This document shows, one piece after another, positions 8,832 to 18,424 of a stretch of DNA of 64,000 nt. The stretch is taken from contig CAJOFM010000001.1 in NCBI GenBank assembly GCA_905233915.1, positions 1-64,000 of the forward strand, read 5' to 3'. Source of the stretch: an uncultured Muribaculaceae bacterium. GTDB lineage: Bacteria; Bacteroidota; Bacteroidia; Bacteroidales; Muribaculaceae. The notes below the pieces were generated by a model. The model was not told the origin of the DNA. It saw only the letters and a program-made list of their open reading frames with translations, and made no database searches. Within the stretch, counting starts at the first letter, position 1; every line of letters starts with the position of its first letter. The translations under genes and the position numbers were made by a program.

Positions 8832-9617
8832 TTATTCTCCTTTAAATTCTGCCTTGCGCTTGTTGAGGAAGGCATCCATACCCTCCTTTTGGTCACACGT
8901 GGAGAAGCACTTGCCGAACAGCTTGTTCTCCAGGCCGATGGCACCGTCGGCATCGAGGTCATAGCCCTCGTTGATGCTCTGCTTGGCCAGCGTAATGGCA
9001 ACGGGGGCGCACTTGAGCATCATCTGGGCCATCTCGATGGCTTTGCCCATCAGTTCGGGCTGCTCATAGACAGCGTTGACCAAGCCGATGCGCAACGCCT
9101 CGTCGGAACGGATGACCTTGCCGGTGTAAATCATCTCCTTGGCATAGCCCTGGCCGATGAGTTTGGGCAGGCGGTAGGTACCCGAGAAGCCCGGGATGAT
9201 ACCCAGACCCACCTCGGGCTGACCGAACTTGGCATTGCTGGAGCAGATGCGGATGTCGCAGGCCATAGCCAGCTCACAGCCACCACCCAACGCAAAACCG
9301 TTGACAGCAGCGATGACGGGGATGGGCAGGGTCTCGATCTTGCGGAACACCTGAGCACCCAGACGGCCGAACTCGGTGCCCTGGGGCTCGTCGAGGTGGG
9401 CCATCTCGCTGATGTCGGCACCGGCGACAAACGACTTCTCGCCATCGCCCGTGATGATCAGGACACGGGTGGAGGCGTCAAGGCCGCTGATGAAGGTGTC
9501 GATTTCCTTCAGGATGGTCGAATTGAGCGCGTTCAGGGACTTGGGGGCCGAAATTGTCATGACGGTGACCCCACCCTGCGGTTGCTCAATCTTCAAGAAA
9601 TTGTATTCCATGACCAT
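8832..9617 (-). CDS. crt: Enoyl-CoA hydratase (crotonase)
   Basis: 261 aa (259 if starting at the second ATG, 9611). Hydrates crotonyl-CoA to 3-hydroxybutyryl-CoA or runs in reverse. Crotonase fold: SFVAGADISEM forms the first half of the oxyanion hole and ALGGGCELAMACDIRI the second. FGQPEVGLGIIPGFSGTYRL holds the two catalytic Glu positions of the family (Glu in CELAM and in QPEVGLG). Starts 7 nt after atoA, so probably translationally coupled. With hbd it allows reductive use of acetoacetyl-CoA. Confidence 0.93.
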   Translation of the reverse strand: MVMEYNFLKIEQPQGGVTVMTISAPKSLNALNSTILKEIDTFISGLDASTRVLIITGDGEKSFVAGADISEMAHLDEPQGTEFGRLGAQVFRKIETLPIPVIAAVNGFALGGGCELAMACDIRICSSNAKFGQPEVGLGIIPGFSGTYRLPKLIGQGYAKEMIYTGKVIRSDEALRIGLVNAVYEQPELMGKAIEMAQMMLKCAPVAITLAKQSINEGYDLDADGAIGLENKLFGKCFSTCDQKEGMDAFLNKRKAEFKGE

Positions 9618-9623
9618 GAGGAA

Positions 9624-10283
9624 TTAGACATCCATGGGCTTGAGGTCGGGCGAGATGATGAGTTTGGCCTCGGTAGCGGCCTGCACATCCTCGACGGTGA
9701 ACTCGGGATGGAGCTCACGCAGAACGATGCCCTCGGGGGTGATGTCCATCACACCCATCTCGGTGATAATCATATTGACCTGACCGGCAGCGGTGAGGGG
9801 CAAAGTGCACTCCTTCAAAATCTTGGGGTTACCCTTCTGGGTGTGCTCCATGGTGAGGATCACACGCTTGGCACCCACAACGAGGTCCATGGCACCGCCC
9901 ATACCGGGAGCCATCTTGCCGGGGATAATCCAGTTGGCGAGGTTACCTTTCTCATCGACCTGCAGTGCGCCCAGGAACGACACGTTCACATGGCCGCCGC
10001 GGATGATGGCGAACGAGGTAGCCGAGTCGAAGGTGCAAGCACCGGGATTCAACGTGATGGCACCGCCACCGGCGTTGATGAGGTTCTTGTCCTCCTTGCC
10101 CTCTTCGGGGGTCGGGCCCATACCCATAGCACCGTTCTCGGTCTGCAGGGTAACGGAAACACCGTCAGGAAGGTAGTTAGGGATTAAGGTTGGGATACCA
10201 ATACCCAGATTCACAACATCGCCATCGTGCAACTCCTTGGCAGCACGTTTTGCGATGACTTCTCTCATTTGATATTTGTCCAT
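9624..10283 (-). CDS. atoA: Butyrate-acetoacetate CoA-transferase, beta subunit
   Basis: 219 aa. Family I CoA-transferase beta subunit. Partner of AtoD; moves CoA from butyryl-CoA to acetoacetate and so releases butyrate. [15 protein letters not shown] is the family N-terminal motif. [11 protein letters not shown] contains the Glu that forms the glutamyl-CoA thioester. [12 protein letters not shown] and [14 protein letters not shown] are further family blocks. Its alpha subunit gene atoD lies about 8.7 kb away at the start of the operon, an unusual separation because the two are normally adjacent. Confidence 0.93.
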   Translation of the reverse strand: MDKYQMREVIAKRAAKELHDGDVVNLGIGIPTLIPNYLPDGVSVTLQTENGAMGMGPTPEEGKEDKNLINAGGGAITLNPGACTFDSATSFAIIRGGHVNVSFLGALQVDEKGNLANWIIPGKMAPGMGGAMDLVVGAKRVILTMEHTQKGNPKILKECTLPLTAAGQVNMIITEMGVMDITPEGIVLRELHPEFTVEDVQAATEAKLIISPDLKPMDV

Positions 10284-10323
10284 AATAGTACGGTTTTGAG
10301 ATTAATTATATGTTTTTAAAAAG

Positions 10324-11112
10324 TTATTTCATTCCTCTCTTGACCATCTCTTGCACGACGAACGAAGCCACGTCGTCGGCATAGGTGTTCATGCCAAAGC
10401 CGGCGTCAAAGCCCAGCTCCTTGGCCAACTCATGAGTTATACGGGCGCCACCACAGCAGCAGATCATCTTGTCGCGCAGGCCCTCGGCCTCCATGAGCTC
10501 GATGAACTCGGTCATGTTCTTGATGTGGACGTCCTTTTGGGTCACCGTCTGCGAGACGAGCAATGCGTCGGCATGGAGTTCGATGCCCTTGGCGATAAAC
10601 TCGTCGTTAGGTACCTGTGAACCCAGGTTGTAGGCCTCGATCATCTCGTAACGTTCCAGACCGTAGTGACCCGCATAACCCTTCATGTTCATGATGGCGT
10701 CGATGCCCACAGTGTGGGCGTCGGTGCCTGTGGAGGCTCCCACAATGACAATCTTGCGGCCGATGTTCTCCTTGATGTACTCGTCGGTCTCGTACATGTC
10801 CATAGTGTCGGATTCCACCTTGGGCACATAGATGGTTGAGTAATCCACGGTGTGGGTGCAGCTGCCATAGCAGTTGAAGAAGGTAAAACCAGGGGTCAAC
10901 TCCTTGTAGTACACCACACTAGGGTTCTCAAGACCCATCTTGCGGAGCAATTGCTTGGCGGCCTCAACGGCCTCGGCGCCACAGGGTACCGGCAGGGTGA
11001 AACTGAGCTGCACCTTTCCATCGTTCATGGTGTCGCCGTAGGGCTTTATCTTGGTGAAGTCTAAGGTTTTGTCAAAATCCTTAGCTTCCATGCTATATAA
11101 TCCTTCGCTCAT
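10324..11112 (-). CDS. kamE: Lysine 5,6-aminomutase beta subunit (B12-binding)
   Basis: 262 aa. With KamD, migrates the terminal amino group of beta-lysine (or D-lysine) to form 3,5-diaminohexanoate, using adenosylcobalamin and PLP. The B12-binding motif D-x-H-x-x-G is at residues 131-136 (TDAHTVGID), so His133 is the lower axial cobalt ligand. Lys144 in MNMKGYAG sits exactly where the Clostridium sticklandii enzyme holds PLP as a Schiff base. Both residue numbers match the characterised enzyme. The second half is a Rossmann-like cobalamin domain (DALLVSQTV, CCCGGARI). Located 31 nt after kamD. Confidence 0.96.
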   Translation of the reverse strand: MSEGLYSMEAKDFDKTLDFTKIKPYGDTMNDGKVQLSFTLPVPCGAEAVEAAKQLLRKMGLENPSVVYYKELTPGFTFFNCYGSCTHTVDYSTIYVPKVESDTMDMYETDEYIKENIGRKIVIVGASTGTDAHTVGIDAIMNMKGYAGHYGLERYEMIEAYNLGSQVPNDEFIAKGIELHADALLVSQTVTQKDVHIKNMTEFIELMEAEGLRDKMICCCGGARITHELAKELGFDAGFGMNTYADDVASFVVQEMVKRGMK

Positions 11113-11143
11113 AATTCTAAAGTAACCTTAATGTGATGTGTTA

Positions 11144-12700
11144 TTATCTCTTGCCTTTCATCAGTTCCACAAACGGGTTGTAGTAGTTCTGACCCTTCAT
11201 GGTAACACCCTGCAGACCCTTACCGCCGTTCTTGGGACGTTTCACGTCGCCGAAGATACCCTTCTCAAGCGCGGTGAACAGGCCTTCCTTGGTAATCTCC
11301 TCAAGCAACTTGATGGTGTTGCCCAGCACTTCCTTCACGCGGTTGCGGCAGATGCCACCCTCGACAAACTCCATCTCCTCGCCGATGCTCTTCATGTTGT
11401 TGAAGATGTACTTGGCGTTCTCGATTGAGAGGTAACGGTCGCTCATGAAGGGGGTGTGGATAGCCTCGGTGGGCATACCCAGCAGCTGGATGCCCTGGTG
11501 GGTCCAGATGCCGATCATGTTGAACAGGGCGTCCTGGATGTGACCGCGGAAGATGTTGCCCGTCATGAACTTGGTGGGGGGCATGTACTTCAACGTGGCC
11601 TTGGGGAAAATCTCGCGGGTCATCTGTGCCTGAGCCAGCTCCAGCAGGAAGCCATTCTCGAGCATGGGGTCCATCTCAAAGGCGTGGCCCAGACCCATCT
11701 GCTCCTCGGGCAGGCCGGCCATGAGTGCCAACTGCTCGTTGATGAGGTCTGAAGCGAGTACCGTGTGGGCTGCCTCGACGGCGTCGGCCGTGGTGAGGTA
11801 GTTGTCCTCGCCCGTGTTGATGATCACGCCGGCAAAGCCGTTGATGATGCGGCTCATGTACTGGTCGATGAGGGTGCGCTGCATGTTGATGTCACGGAAG
11901 AGGATTCCGTACAAGGCATCGTTAAGCATGACATCCAGACCCTCGAAAGCGCCCATGATGGCGATCTCGGGCATACACAAGCCTGAGCAGTAGTTACACA
12001 GACGGATGTAACGGCCCTGTTCCTCGCCCACCTCATCGAGCGCCTTGCGCATGATGCGGAAATTCTCCTGGGTAGCGAAAGTGCCGCCAAAGCCCTCGGT
12101 CGTAGCGCCATAGGGCACATAATCCAGCAGACTCTGGCCGGTGGTGCGGATCACAGCGATGACGTCGGCTCCTTGTCGGGCACCTGCCTGTGCCTGCACC
12201 ACGTCCTCGTAGATGTTACCCGTTGCCACAATGATGTAGAGGTAGGGTTTGGGACCCTCACCGATGGTTTCCAGGTAATGCTCACGACGTGCACGGCGGG
12301 CACGGATGCGCGCCATACTCTCGTCAACTACCGGCTGCAGGGCGTCAGCAATCTGCTTGGGGTCGCGGGTGACAACCTGGGTGATGTCCAGTTCGTCCTT
12401 GGCCACCTTCTCGGCAATCTGCTGCGGGTTCAGCCCCGTCTGAATCATGGCATTGGCTATGAAAAACAATGCGCCTTCACCTAGCACGCCCTTATCCTTG
12501 AGGGCATCGACCACCACATTGGGCAGGGGCACCTCGTTGTCGTCCACACCGTCAATGCCCATCAAGCGGCACAGGGTGCGCTCGACAGCCACTGTCGTGT
12601 ACTGCTCGACAAAGGATTGCACATCCTCGGCAATGCCTTTGGCCAATCCTCTGGCGTACTCAACTTTTTCAAAATCTAATCCTAATTTGCTCTTTTGCAT
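11144..12700 (-). CDS. kamD: Lysine 5,6-aminomutase alpha subunit
   Basis: 518 aa from the ATG at 12700 (MQKSKLGLDFEKVEYARG), close to the 516 aa of the Clostridium enzyme. An upstream extension of 66 codons in the open frame is basic, has no family similarity and runs into kamC, so it is rejected. Forms the TIM-barrel subunit that binds substrate and PLP phosphate. Visible family blocks include IIVATGNIYEDVVQAQAGA, DVIAVIRTTGQSLLDYVP and FGGTFATQENFRIMRKALD. Works as an (alpha-beta)2 complex with KamE, encoded next. Starts 29 nt after kamC. Confidence 0.96.
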   Translation of the reverse strand: MQKSKLGLDFEKVEYARGLAKGIAEDVQSFVEQYTTVAVERTLCRLMGIDGVDDNEVPLPNVVVDALKDKGVLGEGALFFIANAMIQTGLNPQQIAEKVAKDELDITQVVTRDPKQIADALQPVVDESMARIRARRARREHYLETIGEGPKPYLYIIVATGNIYEDVVQAQAGARQGADVIAVIRTTGQSLLDYVPYGATTEGFGGTFATQENFRIMRKALDEVGEEQGRYIRLCNYCSGLCMPEIAIMGAFEGLDVMLNDALYGILFRDINMQRTLIDQYMSRIINGFAGVIINTGEDNYLTTADAVEAAHTVLASDLINEQLALMAGLPEEQMGLGHAFEMDPMLENGFLLELAQAQMTREIFPKATLKYMPPTKFMTGNIFRGHIQDALFNMIGIWTHQGIQLLGMPTEAIHTPFMSDRYLSIENAKYIFNNMKSIGEEMEFVEGGICRNRVKEVLGNTIKLLEEITKEGLFTALEKGIFGDVKRPKNGGKGLQGVTMKGQNYYNPFVELMKGKR

Positions 12701-12729
12701 ATCGTATATAGTAATGATGTGATGTTCTC

Positions 12730-14079
12730 TTAAGCTGATGGTGAATTCTCCAGCAGGCCTCTTGCCATATTGATCCACTCGCCATCGATGCCAAGGCTTT
12801 GGGCTATGTTGAGTGCCTCGTGGGGCACCTCTCCGTCCTGAACCTCGACCAACTGATAGTCCATCTCGCCGTTCACAAAGCCCTTTACCCTCAGGCAACG
12901 GGCATTGCCCGGCTCTATATCATAGTGCGTTGTCATGACAAGGCTCATGTCCTTATCGGCCAGCACCTGCAGCAACGCCGACACCAATGCGGCGCCCTCG
13001 GTGGGATTGGTCGTGCGTGCGGGCTCGTCAATCAACGCCAATAATTCTCTATTCTCGCGTGATGCCTTGATAACGGCATCGATGTTCTTCATCTCGGCGG
13101 CAAACGACGACAGGCCTTTCTCGACCGACTGTTCATCACCGATGCAGAAGTATATCTCGTCCTTGACGGCAATCCGTGCCGAAGCCGCGGGGATGCCGAA
13201 GGCAAATTGGAAAAGATACTGACACAGGGTCAGTGTCTTCAGCACCACGGTCTTGCCACCCATGTTGGCACCCGTGATGAGGGTGGGATTATGGCCAAAA
13301 GCGATATCGACCGGCTGGAAATCCCTGCCGCGGGGTGCCAATGCCGCCTTGACCTGGGGATGGAACATAGCCTCGTAGTGGCTTGTGCCATCGTTGGACA
13401 CAGTGGGGAAACAAAGCCCCATCTGTCTCATCTGCATTGCCTTGGCCATGTTCACATCGATCTGTGCCAAGGCAAGTTGTGCCTGCCCGATGGCGGCCGC
13501 AAACGGATGCAGCTGCCTGCTCAGGTCTTTTCTCACGCCCTCCTCAAGTTCGCTGGCCTGGAGCAGGAGGTCATCCTGCTGCTCGGGGTTCTGGCGCATC
13601 TGATTGCGCAGATCCTTGAGTTGGGCGCAATAGGAATCATATATATAAAATGTGGCGATTTTCATGCCGTCGGGGTCGAGGATGGTGATGACCTCGTTCA
13701 GGTCGGGAATGTCCACTACCCCTTCCATGCCATGCTGCTTCATTAACCCGGCCACATCGGTTGCCAGGATGGCGAGGTGCTTGATTTCAAACAGCTCGAT
13801 GTCATCGAGCACAGCCTGGTTGTGCAGGTTCTTGATTGTCGTGCGTATGTCCTTCAAGCCCTGCAACTTGAAGAGCAACGTGTCGATGTAGGTCTTATCG
13901 ACCTGTGCGACAAAATCGTTGAAACGGTGCAACACGTCATAGGCCGCGGCAATTTCCTCGGCATCAGTCATCAATGGAGCGTCGAGGAGCCAACGACGGG
14001 CATAACCCGACTGCAATTCCAGCTGGTCGAGCATGTAGCGCAGGCCACAAGGCGATTCTATGACATTTTTCAGTTGCAC
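12730..14079 (-). CDS. kamC: MutS-like ATPase, likely lysine 5,6-aminomutase reactivase
   Basis: 449 aa. Starts with GTG at 14079, overlapping the kamB stop codon by one base (TAGTG), so translation is coupled. The C-terminal half is a MutS-type ABC ATPase: Walker A GANMGGKT, the Q-loop region, Walker B LLALIDEPART, and a THYD switch His. The N-terminal half resembles the MutS lever/core helices, and there is no mismatch-recognition domain. MutS-family ATPases of this kind sit in lysine and ornithine aminomutase clusters and are annotated as reactivases that replace damaged cobalamin. Position between kamB and kamD fits. Function inferred from family and context. Confidence 0.8.
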   Translation of the reverse strand: MQLKNVIESPCGLRYMLDQLELQSGYARRWLLDAPLMTDAEEIAAAYDVLHRFNDFVAQVDKTYIDTLLFKLQGLKDIRTTIKNLHNQAVLDDIELFEIKHLAILATDVAGLMKQHGMEGVVDIPDLNEVITILDPDGMKIATFYIYDSYCAQLKDLRNQMRQNPEQQDDLLLQASELEEGVRKDLSRQLHPFAAAIGQAQLALAQIDVNMAKAMQMRQMGLCFPTVSNDGTSHYEAMFHPQVKAALAPRGRDFQPVDIAFGHNPTLITGANMGGKTVVLKTLTLCQYLFQFAFGIPAASARIAVKDEIYFCIGDEQSVEKGLSSFAAEMKNIDAVIKASRENRELLALIDEPARTTNPTEGAALVSALLQVLADKDMSLVMTTHYDIEPGNARCLRVKGFVNGEMDYQLVEVQDGEVPHEALNIAQSLGIDGEWINMARGLLENSPSA

Positions 14080-15107
14080 TATTGCTTGTTGTTCTTTAAC
14101 AAATCATAAACCGGAAGCTGGATGGCTTCGCTGAGTCGGCCGCACAAGGTGTCGGAGTCAAGGACATAGCCACTGGGCGACGTGGGATTGACGGTGACGG
14201 CAATGAGTTTGCTCTTCTGCAACACACTGATGCGTCCGCCCGCCTTGAGGAACAGTCTGAACTGCTGGGGAGTGACAAATATCTTAGTGAAGTCACGCAC
14301 CACCAGCTCAACCTGCTTGAGGGTCTTGTTTTTCCTCACCTTCTCGAGGAAACCATCGACGAGGGCTCCAGCGACATACAGCGTCCTGCAATCGTCCATT
14401 CCATCGAAGTGGATATCCTTGGAGAGCGAGGTCACAGCATCCAGACCATTGAGATTGCCATCCTTGTCGATAAACCAGAGACCTTTCTCGAGCGGCATGA
14501 GCCTCGCAATGTTGGCCTCGGTGGTCAGGTCCAGATTGACCAGGTCAACGACGTGGGCGGTCTTGCTCACCAGGGTGGCCATGTTAGCCGAATAGGCGGC
14601 ACCGGTTGCCAGAATCATCGACTGGCTCACGGCGGGAGATGCTGAACTCATGCGCGACAAGGCTCCGTCAATGACGACCAGGTCGATGGCAAAGCGTTGC
14701 TGCATCTCACCCATCCAGCGCCTGAGGCTGCTAGCCGATGAAGGCCCCGAAAGGAGGATTTTACCACCCGTAAGCGCCTTGGCGGTCACTACCCTACCCA
14801 ACGATGTGCTCTCGTCACTCACGTCGATGAGTTCCGATACCAGCCTGCGCTGGCGGTAATGCATCTCGCTGGTGCCAAAGTACATGCCCTGGCGCAGGAC
14901 GATTTCGGGTTTCTGGGTGCGGGTCACCTGGTCCACAGTCTCCCCATCGATGCCAATCGACGTCACGGCGATGCGTTTGGCCTCTACCGGCAAGCGGTCG
15001 AGCACATACTTGAGGCACTCGGTCTTGCCTGTGTTCTTCTCAAGGCCCACGATAGACAAGCTATCATAACGCAATATGTCGTCGATGAACGGGAGCACTG
15101 CACTCAA
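14079..15107 (-). CDS. kamB: P-loop protein, likely aminomutase reactivase subunit
   Basis: 342 aa. A Walker A motif GLEKNTGKT lies at residues about 22-30, followed by a Rossmann-like ATPase fold. IDLVVIDGALSRMSSASP resembles a Walker B/switch strand. The protein has no transmembrane segment or signal peptide. Genes of this type lie beside the MutS-like kamC in lysine-fermenting anaerobes, and together they are thought to reactivate lysine 5,6-aminomutase. The one-base overlap with kamC supports a complex. The biochemical role of this particular subunit cannot be read from the sequence. Confidence 0.75.
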   Translation of the reverse strand: MSAVLPFIDDILRYDSLSIVGLEKNTGKTECLKYVLDRLPVEAKRIAVTSIGIDGETVDQVTRTQKPEIVLRQGMYFGTSEMHYRQRRLVSELIDVSDESTSLGRVVTAKALTGGKILLSGPSSASSLRRWMGEMQQRFAIDLVVIDGALSRMSSASPAVSQSMILATGAAYSANMATLVSKTAHVVDLVNLDLTTEANIARLMPLEKGLWFIDKDGNLNGLDAVTSLSKDIHFDGMDDCRTLYVAGALVDGFLEKVRKNKTLKQVELVVRDFTKIFVTPQQFRLFLKAGGRISVLQKSKLIAVTVNPTSPSGYVLDSDTLCGRLSEAIQLPVYDLLKNNKQ

Positions 15108-15123
15108 TATTTACCCGACAGCC

Positions 15124-15152
15124 TGTGAAGACGCTCTTGAGGCGTCTCCACA
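15124..15152 (-). other. Hairpin between kamA and kamB
   Basis: TGTGAAGACGC pairs with GCGTCTCCACA (one mismatch) around a 7-nt loop. No T run follows on the minus strand, so it is more likely an mRNA processing or stability element inside the operon than a terminator. Confidence 0.55.
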
Positions 15153-15170
15153 GACCAGCGGATAATCATA

Positions 15171-16454
15171 TTACTTCTTGTTACGGACCTCGTTGCGCTC
15201 GTGACGCTTCAAGGCACGCGGCTCAATGTTCATGCGCTCACCCTCAAGCAGCGAGATCACACCGTCAACAGCCTTGTCGGCAGCCACCTGCTCCTTGGCA
15301 CGTGCAGCCTGGCACTCGGGACAGTTGCACTCGCTGTGGTAGTCGGTGGGCTCGGTGTAGGTCGTAATCACGCCCTCGAAGTTGCGTAATACCACACGAC
15401 CGGGAGCCTGTGAGATCACATACTGGGGCATCACGGGCGTCTTGCCACCACCACCGGGAGCGTCCACCACGAAGGTGGGCACGCAGTAGCCACTGGTGTG
15501 GCCGCGCAGGCCCTCGATGATCTCAATGCCCTTGCTCACGGGGGTGCGGAAGTGCTCCAGACCCATCGACAAGTCGCACTGGTAGATGTAGTAGGGACGC
15601 ACGCGGATCTTCACGATCTCGTGAACGAGTTTCTTCATCACATGGACGCAGTCGTTCACGCCACGCAACAGCACACTCTGGTTACCCAATGGGATACCGG
15701 CATCGGCCAGCATCTCGCAAGCGCGGCTCGACTCGGGAGTCACCTCGTTAGGATGGTTGAAGTGGGTGTTGATCCAGATGGGATGATACTTCTTCAACAT
15801 GTCGCACAACTCGGGCGTGATGCGTTGCGGGCAAACGACCGGCGTGCGGGTTCCCAAGCGAACGATTTCCACATGAGGTATCTTGCGGAGCTCCGAGATG
15901 ATGTATTCCAGTCGTTTGTCGCTCACCATGAGGGCGTCGCCACCCGAGAGGAGGACGTCGCGCACGGTGGGCGTGTTGCGGATATACTCCAGCGCCTTCT
16001 CGATGCGGTCAAGGCCACACTCATTGTCGGTCTGACCAGCAAAGCGGCGACGGGTGCAGTGACGGCAGTACATCGAGCACATGTCGGTGATGAGCAACAA
16101 CACACGATCGGGATAACGGTGTGTCAAGCCGGGCGTGGGTGAGTCCTCATCCTCGTGCAGGGGGTCGAGCAGGTCGGCAGCGGCATGATGGGTCTCGGCA
16201 CCCGTGGGGATGCACTGACGACGGATGGGATCGTGGGGATCATCGGGATTGATGAGGCTCAAGTAATAAGGCGTGATGGCCATACGCAAGGTCTTGAGGG
16301 TCTGCTTGACACCCTCTTCCTCCTCGGCGCTCAGGTTCACGTATTTCTTGAGTTCCTCAAGCGTCTCGATGCGGTTTTTCACCTGCCACTTCCAGTCATT
16401 CCACTGCTCGTCGGTGACATCGGGAAACAATTGTTTTCTTCTTGATTCTACCAT
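15171..16454 (-). CDS. kamA: Lysine 2,3-aminomutase (radical SAM)
   Basis: 427 aa. Converts L-lysine to L-beta-lysine with S-adenosylmethionine, a [4Fe-4S] cluster and PLP. The cluster cysteines are C126, C130 and C133 (CSMYCRHC, the CxxxCxxC of radical SAM enzymes), one residue off the numbering of the Clostridium subterminale enzyme. The PLP lysine is K338 in [20 protein letters not shown] is the SAM-binding GGD motif. The C-terminus has CNCPEC, part of the zinc/tetramer site typical of clostridial-type KamA and absent from EpmB. Operon context makes it catabolic rather than the elongation-factor P modification enzyme. Confidence 0.97.
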   Translation of the reverse strand: MVESRRKQLFPDVTDEQWNDWKWQVKNRIETLEELKKYVNLSAEEEEGVKQTLKTLRMAITPYYLSLINPDDPHDPIRRQCIPTGAETHHAAADLLDPLHEDEDSPTPGLTHRYPDRVLLLITDMCSMYCRHCTRRRFAGQTDNECGLDRIEKALEYIRNTPTVRDVLLSGGDALMVSDKRLEYIISELRKIPHVEIVRLGTRTPVVCPQRITPELCDMLKKYHPIWINTHFNHPNEVTPESSRACEMLADAGIPLGNQSVLLRGVNDCVHVMKKLVHEIVKIRVRPYYIYQCDLSMGLEHFRTPVSKGIEIIEGLRGHTSGYCVPTFVVDAPGGGGKTPVMPQYVISQAPGRVVLRNFEGVITTYTEPTDYHSECNCPECQAARAKEQVAADKAVDGVISLLEGERMNIEPRALKRHERNEVRNKK

Positions 16455-16470
16455 AACGGATTATGATTGA

Positions 16471-17544
16471 TTAGGCGTAGAGTTCCTCAAAGATCTTGCG
16501 CAGCTCGGGGCATTCGCGCAGCTCCTGCAAGGTAAAGTCGGCATGGCCCTTGGTGTAACCGTTACCGATGATCATGTTCACGTCGGCACCAATACCCTCG
16601 GCACCCAGAGCAGCCTTGGTAAAGCTGGTGGCCATCGAGAAGAAGTAAACGATACCGTCATCCTTGGTGCACAGCACTGCGGTCATCTCGCAATCGGGAA
16701 CGTTCACGCAGTTGATAGTAGTGTCGGCCATCTTGCCGTCGGTGAGCTTGTAAACCAGCTCGTAAACCTCAACGGGAGTCATGCCGGCAACGCTCTCGAC
16801 AACGTCACAGAAGCCGAGGTCCTTGATGCGCTGGGTCGATTTGGGGCTGTTAGCCAGACCAATCACCTTACCGGTAACGCCTACGCGCTTCTTGGCCTCG
16901 TAGCAGCACAGCATACCGCTCTTGCCACCTGCACCCAGGATAACAACATTCTGGCCATACTGGCACAACTTGGCGGTCTGGGCGGGAGCACCAGCGACGT
17001 CGAGTGCGCTCAAAGCGAGCTTCTCGGGCATGTCATCGGGAATCTTGGCATAGATGCCGCTCTCGAACAGGATAGCCTTACCCTTGATGTCCACCTGGTC
17101 CACGTCGGCGCGGATTTCGAGGATCTCGTCGATGCGCAGCGGGGTCAGTGACAGCGAAACGAGGGTAGCGATGCGGTCGCCCTCCTTGAGGTCGATCTTA
17201 CCCTTAAGGGCGTCGCCAATCTTCTCTACCTTACCCAGGAGCATACCACCCGAACCGGTGCGGCGGTTGCGGTGCTTACCCTGCAACTCAACGTTGAGGA
17301 GCATCTCCTTCTTGATCTCTTCCATAACCTCGGCCTCGTTGTTGGGATCCTTGGCCTGCTGCTTAGCATAGTTGTGGATGTCGGTGAAAGAAGCGGAGTC
17401 AATATTCAGGGTCTGTACATCGATGAGGATCTCGTTGTCGTAGATCTCGTCCATGTTGTTGTCCAGCTTGTTAGCGGGCTGAGGGAGAATGCCCTTGGGC
17501 TCGATTACTCGGTGCGTACCAAATCTGTTTCCGTGTTTCTGCAT
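16471..17544 (-). CDS. kdd: L-erythro-3,5-diaminohexanoate dehydrogenase
   Basis: 357 aa. Oxidatively deaminates 3,5-diaminohexanoate to 5-amino-3-oxohexanoate with NAD(P). The N-terminus HGNRFGTHRVIEPKGILPQ is highly typical of Kdd. A Rossmann motif VVILGAGGKSGML lies near residue 200. The remainder resembles a medium-chain dehydrogenase fold without the zinc cysteines of alcohol dehydrogenases. Located between kce (46 nt upstream) and kamA (16 nt downstream). Family assignment rests on the N-terminal block plus the pathway neighbours. Confidence 0.93.
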   Translation of the reverse strand: MQKHGNRFGTHRVIEPKGILPQPANKLDNNMDEIYDNEILIDVQTLNIDSASFTDIHNYAKQQAKDPNNEAEVMEEIKKEMLLNVELQGKHRNRRTGSGGMLLGKVEKIGDALKGKIDLKEGDRIATLVSLSLTPLRIDEILEIRADVDQVDIKGKAILFESGIYAKIPDDMPEKLALSALDVAGAPAQTAKLCQYGQNVVILGAGGKSGMLCCYEAKKRVGVTGKVIGLANSPKSTQRIKDLGFCDVVESVAGMTPVEVYELVYKLTDGKMADTTINCVNVPDCEMTAVLCTKDDGIVYFFSMATSFTKAALGAEGIGADVNMIIGNGYTKGHADFTLQELRECPELRKIFEELYA

Positions 17545-17590
17545 TGTTTAAATTGGTTTTAATGTTAAACGATTATATTATTAGTTTTTT

Positions 17591-18424
17591 TTAGTTGCGC
17601 TTGGGCAGGCCGAGGATCTCGCGGGCCTCGTCGCTGGTGGCGATGGGACGGCCCAGCTCCTTGGCGATGCGAACGACCTTCTCAACGAGTTCACCGTTGC
17701 TCTTGGCAAGCACGCCCTTGGAGAGGTAGAGGTTGTCCTCAAAGCCCACACGCACGTTACCGCCCATGGCGATAGCGGCAGCGGCCATCGGGAAGGCATG
17801 GCGGCCAACGCCGGTCACGGTCCATGTGGAGCCAGCGGGGATGCCGTTGACGAGCCAGCACAGGTTGGCAACGGTGGCGGGGGTGCAACCGGGAACGCCC
17901 AGCACGAAGTTGAACTGCATGGGAGCACCGGGAACTTCACCCTTGCGGGCCATCGTGAGGATGGTGTCGAGGTGACCCATCTCAAAGCACTCGTACTCGG
18001 GCTTGATGCCACGCTCGATCATGCGCTTACCAAAGGCACGCATGGTGGGCATCGTGTTGTCGAAGATCTCGTCGCCAAAGTTGCAGGTACCGCAGTCGAG
18101 TGTTGCCATCTCGGGCAGCGGAGTCGTGTCGGTGGATTGGAGACGCTCGTCGGGGGTCATACCCACAGCACCACCGGTTGACGGGATGAGGATGACGTTG
18201 GGGCACACCTTGAGGATAGCCTCTTCACATTCCTGGAAGCGGGCACGGTCCTGAGTGGGCGTACCGTCGTCCCAGCGCACGTGCAGGTGGACGATGGCAG
18301 CACCGGCATCAACAGCCGACTTGGCCTCACGAACGATTTCTTCTACGGTATAGGGCACGTTAGGATTCTGCTCCTTGGTTACCTCGGCGCCGCAGATAGC
18401 GGCAGTGATTATCAGTTTGTCCAT
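17591..18424 (-). CDS. kce: 3-keto-5-aminohexanoate cleavage enzyme (BKACE)
   Basis: 277 aa. Zinc-dependent condensation-cleavage of 5-amino-3-oxohexanoate with acetyl-CoA, giving 3-aminobutyryl-CoA and acetoacetate. TIM barrel of the BKACE (DUF849) family. His46 and His48 in VHLHVR match the zinc ligands of the Cloacamonas enzyme in number as well as in motif. Glu14 is also conserved, and Glu229 in GFED is the likely further ligand. STGGAVGMTPDERL binds substrate and CoA. The start codon directly follows an AACTAAGGACT-type repeat tract. Confidence 0.95.
   Translation of the reverse strand: MDKLIITAAICGAEVTKEQNPNVPYTVEEIVREAKSAVDAGAAIVHLHVRWDDGTPTQDRARFQECEEAILKVCPNVILIPSTGGAVGMTPDERLQSTDTTPLPEMATLDCGTCNFGDEIFDNTMPTMRAFGKRMIERGIKPEYECFEMGHLDTILTMARKGEVPGAPMQFNFVLGVPGCTPATVANLCWLVNGIPAGSTWTVTGVGRHAFPMAAAAIAMGGNVRVGFEDNLYLSKGVLAKSNGELVEKVVRIAKELGRPIATSDEAREILGLPKRN

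Noticed and set aside
12701..12898. 66-codon N-terminal extension of kamD
   Set aside because: Overlaps kamC and is Arg/Gly-rich. The internal ATG at 12700 gives the family length.
12730..14079. DNA mismatch repair MutS
   Set aside because: Only the ATPase and core part are present; the mismatch-binding domain is missing, and the gene is embedded in the lysine aminomutase cluster.
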